DNA of 64,000 nucleotides from Nilaparvata lugens (Eukaryota > Arthropoda > Insecta > Hemiptera > Delphacidae). Made by a program: the position numbers and the translations under genes. How positions within the stretch are numbered: the stretch's first letter is position 1; every line of letters starts with the position of its first letter. This document shows positions 57,062 to 64,000 of the stretch, piece by piece. The stretch is from contig NC_052506.1 of the NCBI RefSeq assembly GCF_014356525.2, positions 18,317,916-18,381,915 on the forward strand, in the 5' to 3' direction. The notes beneath the pieces were generated by a model. It saw only the letters and a list, made by a program, of their open reading frames with translations, searched no databases and had not been told where the DNA came from.

Positions 57062-57592
57062 TGTAACCCGTGCTTTGCACCGGGGAAAAATTGGGGAAAT
57101 GCAATCTCTTTTTATTCAGGGAACAAATATAATTATTTTGTTCAAAATTACGTGGATGATCTTAATAAGAGTTGAAATTTTTCAGCAAAAAAAAATGTTT
57201 GATAGGTCTCGAACCGTCAACCTTTGACGTGTGAACCACGTGCGCTACCAACTAAGGTGTTCATTTGGAGTGAGCCCTGTTTTGTTGGGCTTTTATAGTT
57301 ACCTATCTTTAAATCCCTAATTAAATATATATTTATAATGATCTTACTTCGCACATATTACTTAAAATGAATAATTGACGAAAGATTTTCATTTACTTTA
57401 GAAAATCGATTTTAATGTCAATTATAATATAAATCTCAATAAATCTTAAACTGTACAAATATGAACATTCAATGATTCTCTCATCAGCTCTGCTGTTAGT
57501 TTGATAAACAACATTAGTAAATTATTAACAAGTCATATGGTTCATATGATTAGAAAGAAGAAGCGTGAATGTAGAGCAACCAGCTTCTTACA
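57062..57592 (-). repeat. 3' LTR of a Ty3/Gypsy-like element
   Basis: 531 bp bounded by TGTAA...TTACA. It starts directly after the polypurine tract (minus strand AAGGGGGGGAGA) that follows the integrase gene. The far end has the near-palindrome CCCGTGCTTTGCACCGGGG. No matching 5' LTR is in the window. Confidence 0.65.
57190..57262 (-). other. tRNA-like Pol III promoter inside the LTR
   Basis: D-arm-like TTAGTTGGTAGCGCA (57241-57255) and box B GGTTCGAGACC (57205-57215) are at tRNA spacing. The acceptor and T stems do not pair well, so it is not an intact tRNA gene. A SINE head inserted into the LTR, or tRNA sequence captured by it. Confidence 0.5.
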
Positions 57593-58760
57593 TCTCCCCC
57601 CCTTGAACGAGAAACTTCCTCGAAGGTGTCAATTTGCTTGAGTGACAGATGATTGGTTCACTCCCATTGATTCCGCAGGCCACTTCATACATTGAGTTTG
57701 ATATTCTTCTTATAATGGGGAACGGTCCACTTCTAACTTCATCTAATTTATTTCTATTCAACTTGTTCCCTTTTTCTATATACACTAGTTCTTTTTCCTT
57801 GAAACCATATATTCTTCTGTTCTTATCACATCTCAGTTTGTTCCGTTTGTGGTTTAAATTGGAATTTTTTATTGCTTCTTCTCTGTCTATTTGTAAGTTT
57901 CGTTTTTTCCTCAGTTGTGATGGTATTATTTCCAAATCCTTTCCCAATAGCAGATATCTTGGTGTAAATTTAGTAGTGCTATGGATTGTCTTGTTGTATT
58001 CTGATGTGCAACTTTCCGCTATTTTCGACCACGTCTGCGTTCTTCCTTCTGGACTATTCACTTTGCATATAATACGATTCACCAATGTCTGGTTTAGCCG
58101 CTCATTAAGACCATTTGATTGTGGGCAATCTACCGATGTGAACACCATTGTAACACCTTTTTCGAGTAGGTAATCTCTAAACTTTTTTGATTTGATAGAC
58201 GCATATTGATCAGCTAATAGGATCTTGACAGAATGGTTTTGTAAGATAGGATCTAGCAAACGAATGTATTCTTTAGTAGTTTGACCGCTAGAGCTTGAAG
58301 TGAATGCATATCTAGAGAAGTGATCGACCAATATGTGTAGGTATCGTTTTGTTGAGTTGTTTCCACCAAACCCTCCAACAGTATCTATCGACATGATCTC
58401 ATACGGTTCACTAGCTGGACCCAATTGTGAAAGTAATCCTATTGAGCGACCTCTTCTTGTTTTATTCTTCTTACATATATGACACGAATCACAATAGCGC
58501 TTGACCATTTCATCCATGTTGGAAAAGTAGTAATGTGGACGTATGTGTAATAGTGTGTGGTGAGTTCCGATATGTCCTAGTTGAAAATGAATTTTCTCAA
58601 TCAATTCTTTACCCTTTTCTTGAGAAAGGAAGATTCTTTTGTTTCCTTTCATACATTTGTAGAATATTTCCTCTTTATATTCAACATTCCTATTATTCAT
58701 TATTGCTTCTTTGTTTTTTTCTTGATCGTCTTTTATTTCTTGTATAGATATCAAATTCAC
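57588..58760 (-). pseudogene. Gypsy-type integrase (3' part of pol)
   Basis: 390 codons. HHCC zinc-binding domain at residues about 63-96 (H63, H68, C90, C93). The integrase core has D126 (SIDTVGG), D184 (LADQYAS) and E220 (NGLNERLN). A GPF-type module lies near 341-360 (SGPFPIIRRISNSMYEV). All catalytic residues are present. The ORF is open from a non-ATG codon, with protease, RT and RNase H missing upstream, where unrelated DNA follows. It is thus a truncated copy ending at the polypurine tract and 3' LTR. It normally inserts element cDNA into the genome; here it is a fragment. Confidence 0.85.
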
Positions 58761-59249
58761 AACTGTTAAAATGTCTTCATTTCCTTCAAATGGTCAAATT
58801 TCCTTCAATTTTCGATTATTAAATTAGAATTAATTGATTAATTAATAGTGATGAGAATAAGCCTTGGTAAAATTTCAAGTACATCAGTTCAGTAGTTCAG
58901 ACGTGATGATGCATCATTTGTTTTTTTTCATCCCAAAATTGATAAGCCGGTTCTTCCCTTTTTATTATTGATTATCCTAATTCATCAGGCAGGAAATAAA
59001 TGTAAGTTTGTAAATTTTCAAGTCTCAGGAATTTAGTGGATCTAAAATATATTATATATTCTGTTTCTCATTAGTGATATAAAAATTAGTGGACAAGATT
59101 AAACTAATCATTGAGACTCCAAATTTGGCAGTATCATATTTGAGAACATTGCATGATTCGAGGAACAACTGATTGACAAGAAATTGAAATACTCTAATAT
59201 TTTTCATCGCAATGAGGTTTAACAGAGTTTCTATTAACAGCATTGAGAA
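58761..59249. other. No gene seen
   Basis: AT-rich DNA between the Gypsy remnant and the long palindrome. Confidence 0.5.
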
Positions 59250-60459
59250 AATAGTATATTTCGCACCTAGAGCAGAAAATGAGATTTTTCCAGCTCGAAA
59301 TCGGTTTCTAGGACTAGAAAAGATTGAGAGCTGGAAAAACATTTTTGCCCGTGGTGCGAACGATATTTTTCACCACACTACAGGTATTGCTGACAAAATA
59401 AATAAAGAATACAAAATAAAGAATACTCGTTTAAGCTATCGTACCTATCTCTTGATTTTAGTGGTAGAAGATTTGCAGTCAGGATTTCAGATTCTTTTAA
59501 AATTTCACTTGGAATACCACAGTCATCTTCAAGCATTTTTGAAAATTCGGAATGCACTAATCAACAATAAATAATTGAATAAAACTGGTTGCGAAGCGAA
59601 TTAGTTTGATTCGAAACTGGAACTGAAATCATGGCGACTTCAGTTGATGATGAAAGTGGACACTCGCCCGATCTAGCGGATGACTTATTAACTACTTCCA
59701 TGAGCGGCTGGAAAGAGACAACTTTCTGGCCTAGATCGGAAAAGAAACCCTTTTCTGACGTCGTCTGCAAACAAGGTCTTTCAGATCTACGTAGGGACTG
59801 GAAAACAGCTGCTTTCTGTGCAGTGTGGCGAAAACTATTTTTTCGCCACACTGCACAGAAAGCAGCTGTTTTCCAGTCCCTACGTAGATCTGAAAGACCT
59901 TGTTTGCAGACGACGTCAGAAAGGGTTTCTTTTCCGGTCTAGGCCAGAAAGTTGTCTCTTTCCAGCCGCTTATGGCTTGAAACAACGCGCTAATTATTAT
60001 TAATAAGTCATCCGCTAGATCGGGCGAGTGTCCACTTTCATAATAAGCTGAAGTCGCCATGATTTTAGTTCCAGTTTCGAATCAAACTAATTCGCTTCGC
60101 AACCATTTTATTCAATTATTTATTGTTGTTTAGTGCATTCCGAATTTTCAAAAATGCTTGAAGATGACTGTGGTATTCCAAGTGAAATTTTAAAAGAATC
60201 TGAAATCCTGACTGCAAATCTTCTACCACTAAAATCAAGAGATAGGTACGATAGCTTAACGAGTATTCTTTATTTTGTATTCTTTATTTATTTTGTCAGC
60301 AATACCTGTAGTGTGGCGAAAAATATCGTTCGCACCACGGGCAAAAATGTTTTTCCAGCTCTCAATCTTTTCTAGTCCTCGGCCTACGGCCTCGGACTTG
60401 AAACCCGATTTCGAGCTGGAAAAATCTCATTTTCTGCTCTAGGTGCGAAATATACTATT
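59250..60459. repeat. 1.2 kb near-perfect palindrome
   Basis: Left arm 59250-59834, right arm 59840-60459, five-base loop (CTATT). The innermost 73 bp of the arms match perfectly; further out, scattered changes and two extra inserts in the right arm (about 59975-60000 and 60377-60395) account for the length difference. Each arm contains a codon block reading outward with GIPSEILKESEIL and LLPLKSRDRY, which resembles N-termini of tyrosine-recombinase-like proteins of animal elements, but this is too short to name. ORFs spanning the arms are mirror images. Confidence 0.9.
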
Positions 60460-60871
60460 CCTACAGTTACGTTGAAAAGTGGCCATTGCTGCACTGATTA
60501 CAGAACGCAAAGAATCACTTTTCCACTCTAGTACGGGAAAAATTTTTCTGCACTCCAGATTTGCAACATGGCAACGCAAAATACTTAGTAGGTTATATGG
60601 AGCAACAGTGCAGCAAAATCAAAATGAAGTTGGTAACAGTGACTGGGCTGCTATAGTGAGCAGAGGTGCAACGAAGCACAACGCGCTAATTATTACTATT
60701 ATATATTATAACGAGGACAGCAACAGCACAGTGCCACCACAGCACACACCACACAGCCGCCTCGCCATTCAAACACTACTAAGTTATTTGATGGATTTCA
60801 GGCAATTTTACCCATAATTACCCACTTTTCATATTCAATGGTAACTGTAGGAAAAACTTAATGTGAAATAC

Positions 60872-60973
60872 GTGCGCAAAGTTCCTCTGCTGCACTCAAG
60901 AAACCATTCCGCCCTCGCCTACGGCTCGGGCGTAAACGTTTCTTTCGGTGCAGCAAACTGTCACTTTGCGCAC
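60872..60973. repeat. CG-rich palindromic element
   Basis: GTGCGCAAAGT and ACTTTGCGCAC ends, TGCTGCAC inner arms, and the centre CCTCGCCTACGGCTCGGG at 60912-60929. Confidence 0.8.
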
Positions 60974-61335
60974 TAGTTGCACAAATAACTATTTCTAATT
61001 TTGTTTCAAACTCATACATTTCAATTGCACAATACATAGCCTACATAGTAATTCTCAAGTAGATAATAAAGTTAACGGTTTTGGGGGAATTTCATTTAAT
61101 TATCCTTTTCTTTCGAATGACCATCACTACGCCTTTCAATGCAGAGCTCGGTCCCCCGATATTGATAAAATTAATGAAACTTCTGTTTTGGAGCAGCATA
61201 AGAAATTACACCTTCATCAGCTTCAGCGTCCAGTACACAAATTTAAATAATTATTTCAAAAAAGAAAAAACTTCTCAAGTATGTTTGGTTGAAAAGTGGT
61301 ACTGTTATTTTGAGAAAAGATTCTACTACTTGACT

Positions 61336-62631
61336 TAGGTTTCTCTGAACCACGCAGCGTTATCCGTCATCAGTGATACGCGGAAACCACGCGTTCGTGT
61401 TGAAAAAAGCGGGTGTTTTCTCTGGCACCAACCCCGCAGCGCGCGATTATATTTTCAGTCATAGACAACATAGATGCCTGACACGTTGCTGTAGCTTTAA
61501 TGTTGGGCGAAGAGGATAATGAAGAAAATCTACTAATAAATTTTGTGGATAAATCCCTGTTTTATTGACATAGAGGAAGAAGGGTTTCTTACAATTTTGA
61601 TTTCCAGGTAGGCTATCCGTTGGATGATGAAACCAAGTTTAGGGATTATTTTATGCTTTCAACACATTTTGTTTTATGAGGAACTATTCTGTGAATAGTA
61701 AACCTCGAGCAGTTATGAGTTATGAATCAGTGTAAATTCTGTCCTGTCCTGTTGTGTCGGCAAGATATTGGTGTGAAAACGGCTAATGGTTGATTCGGCT
61801 GTTTGGGTTGGTGAATCAACAATGCTCTTGGATTTAATGCAACATTGGATTCCGTAGTTACTGTTGCATTTTATAATAACCAGTGTCGTATCCAGGGGGG
61901 ATATGGGGATGTATTGTGAAATTTGAAAAATTGAAAACTTAGTTGAAACTAAGCCTAATACTATGGTGTTGAAGTTTGTATAAAAATTTGAGCCGAAATT
62001 ATAGTTTGCTATCTAAAATGAGTAGGCCTATTCTGGGTACTAAAACATTATTATTTTTTTAAACAACTGAATTACTATTAAAATTCCATTCCATTCTATT
62101 TGTTATTCAATAAAAAAATCATAGGCCTATGACATTTTCAAAGGGGAATCGAAATAATAATTAGCCAACTTGAACAAAAAACCTTGGATGAAATGTTATT
62201 TTTCAGTGGAAATCGCGTAAAATCGCACTAATTTGAAGGTATATTATCAACATTTTCAATACCCCCACGCCCCTCGGTGACCCCCAAAAGTTGAGGTTCT
62301 TCGTACGTCAATGTTATGATCCCCCCATGATTTTTTTCTGGATGCGCCCCTGTCAACAACACGTCTTATCACTAAAAGATGGTGGAATGAAGGAGGTGGA
62401 ATGGCTACTACTGGCAAATAACTGCTGCGTGCCACGCAAAAGTCTGGGATCCCAGACTTGAGTGCGCGACGCAGAGGGATCACGCATTGCTGAATTGGCG
62501 GGAATCACAGAGAATTGCGCGCGGGAAGTCAGAGAAATCACATCCGTAGCAATAGCTGCAGCAGTTTTGCGTGATTACGTCATCGCGCATCTCGCATCAC
62601 GCAGTGACGCTGTGTGGTTCAGAGAAACCTA
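61336..62631 (+). mobile_element. TIR element with possible PIF/Harbinger transposase remnant
   Basis: 25-bp ends TAGGTTTCTCTGAACCAC(G/A)CAGCGT match in 24 positions. Inside, 61501-61570 encodes an acidic start (MLGEEDNEEN) and 61620-61680 reads DDETKFRDYFMLS, similar to the DDE..F..YFRMS block near the N-terminus of HARBI1-like proteins, with stops soon after. No catalytic residues remain. Its right end falls at the centre of the palindrome at 62421-62815. Confidence 0.4.
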
Positions 62632-62815
62632 GGCTCTCTAGGGATGCGCGATGACGTAATCACAATCACGCAAAAGTCTGCTGCAGCTATTGCTAAGGAT
62701 GTGTTTTCTCTGACTTCACGCGCGCAATTCTCTGTGATTCCCGCCAATTCAATGCGTGATCCCTCTGCGCCGCGCACTCGAGTCTGGGATCCCAGACTTT
62801 TGCGTGGCACGCAGT
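62421..62815. repeat. 395-bp foldback
   Basis: Arms share TGCGTGCCACGCAAAAGTCT and GGGATCCCAGACTT. Further inside are GTGATT...GCCAATTCA-type and GATGACGTAATCAC blocks. Both arms are CG-rich compared with the flanks. Confidence 0.85.
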
Positions 62816-63660
62816 AATTGGGTTTGACTATAGAAAATCATGTCCTACAGCCAAAATTCAAATTTTCATTATGATACCTTTTCATGGCCTTCCTAACAAA
62901 AAAGAAACATATTTCGGCTGAAATCACCTTATGAGGGTTATGTTCTATGATAATTACTCGTTAGATTTCAGTATTTCCTAGTGGGGGGCACACATAAGGA
63001 TACGTCCAGGATCAAAACTTTAAACACTTATAAGTTTTGACTGAATGATCACATCTCCTCGTACTACAGCTCGTTCATATCAGCTCGTCAAGGCGGTTGG
63101 AAATCATGTATCATCTCACTAAAATTTGTTTAGAAAATAGGAAATTCCTCCTTTAGTGTATTTTAGCCCATATTTCAATGCATGGAAAAATGACCGATTC
63201 AAAACTGTGTGTCTCGGTAACTCAAAATAATATCTCGATGTCTTAATTGTCAAAATGATAATTTTACATTATCTTGTCTTGATTTGAAGAAAAGAATCTC
63301 CTCTTTTATGTGAGGTGAATGATTTTTGTAAAAATATAATCGTGAAGTAAACGTTTGTTTCAAAAAATCAAGAAATTTGCGATATTTTTCTCATTTTCAC
63401 AGTCTCGATAGTTTTTCGATATAAACAGTAATGCAAGATCAATTTAAGGCAACTCAGCTTTTAGAGCATGAAATTTTCTCTCATTTGAGACCAATCGCAA
63501 GTTTCTATCATGTATTGTACTCATTTTAGAGACTCTTTAATAACAGTAAAATCGCAAGAAAAATGAGAAAATAAAGATCATCATTCAATTGGCTGTAAAT
63601 TTTGAACTGAAGTATAATTCATGGGAGTGAAAAGAGCAGAAAATTCATCACAACCTCGAC
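62816..63660. other. No gene seen
   Basis: AT-rich with no supported ORF or clear repeat boundary. Confidence 0.5.
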
Positions 63661-63809
63661 TACTTTTTGGATTTTTTATCTGAAGTGTTCCACAAGATAC
63701 GCAACGTTGCATATGCGAGAATGTGAAAATGGGGGAAATATCACAAGTTTCTCGCACATTTAAAGTTGTATATCTTGTGGAACACTTCAGATAAAAAATC
63801 CAAAAAGTA
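63661..63809. repeat. Hairpin with 39-bp perfect arms
   Basis: 63661-63699 is the exact reverse complement of 63771-63809 (starts TACTTTTTGGATTTTTTATC). The 71-base loop contains a weaker pair (TTGCATATGCGAGAATGTG with CTCGCACATTTAAAG). Confidence 0.95.
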
Positions 63810-64000
63810 ATCCTGCGCGACCACTCAATTAATTGGAAATTTTATTATCTTTAATATTTTATAGAGAATGCTCTTTCTCGAAAAATTCAAGGTTCTCGAG
63901 ATAAAATGGAAAACTTGAAAAAAGTTCAACATTTTGGGGGTGAAGGCGCCCTCTGGCGTGTCAGCAAATTTCAGATTAGAATTCAGCGCCCCAAAATACA

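Noticed and set aside
16821..57262. Functional tRNA genes at the five tRNA-like places
   Set aside because: Box A and B are good, but acceptor and T stems do not close and the sequences continue into SINE bodies or an LTR.
57649..58173. 174-codon plus ORF
   Set aside because: Lies antisense within the integrase frame, which carries the clear catalytic motifs.
59631..60060. ORFs starting with MATS in both palindrome arms
   Set aside because: Mirror images created by the inverted repeat; they cross the loop and show no domain.
62256..62817. ORFs across the CG-rich foldback
   Set aside because: They are mirror copies of the arms, rich in restriction-like palindromes, with no protein signature.

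Overview
The window is AT-rich, repeat-dense nuclear DNA of an insect. The evidence is a short run of the insect telomere motif TTAGG inside the window (30228-30263), split genes with GT-AG introns, non-LTR and LTR retrotransposons, tRNA-derived SINEs and many foldback elements. Several repeats and the exon style remind me of hemipterans, planthoppers in particular, but the species cannot be proved from the sequence.

Layout. 1-7748: two nearly identical 2.1 kb direct repeats around a 3.5 kb non-coding interior, like a LARD-type LTR element or a tandem duplication cut by the window edge. 9990-16170: a cluster of virus-like or selfish DNA. It holds a 315-codon minus-strand ORF fed by a 30-bp minisatellite, a 3.3 kb element (E1) with about 155-bp inverted terminal repeats carrying a broken replication-initiator-like gene, a broken double-jelly-roll capsid-like gene, and fragments of a further orphan gene. 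16.5-28.3 kb: an inverted pair of SINE-containing segments enclosing a 0.9 kb E1 relative (E2), a Jockey/CR1-like LINE on the minus strand, and an RTE-like LINE that landed across the E2/LINE boundary and made a 390-bp target duplication. 28.4-33.3 kb: LINE ends, further SINEs, a TTAGG-bearing minisatellite and three abutting TIR elements.

Host genes. A minus-strand gene of which I can see three short coding exons (38608 down to 33662) has the IKxE/IKQEP-type linker seen in insect zinc-finger factors. It is head-to-head with a six-exon plus-strand homologue of tight junction-associated protein 1 (TJAP1; 41047-49845). TJAP1 is tail-to-tail with a minus-strand F-box protein gene (55492-56880). 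The intergenic space between the two divergent genes is packed with nested MITEs (38731-40310).

56.9-64 kb: the 3' end of a Ty3/Gypsy element whose LTR contains a tRNA-like Pol III promoter, a 1.2 kb near-perfect palindrome, a PIF/Harbinger-like relic and further long foldbacks. The most novel candidate is the E1/E2 family: compact, ITR-bounded, with an orphan gene and capsid-like sequence alongside.
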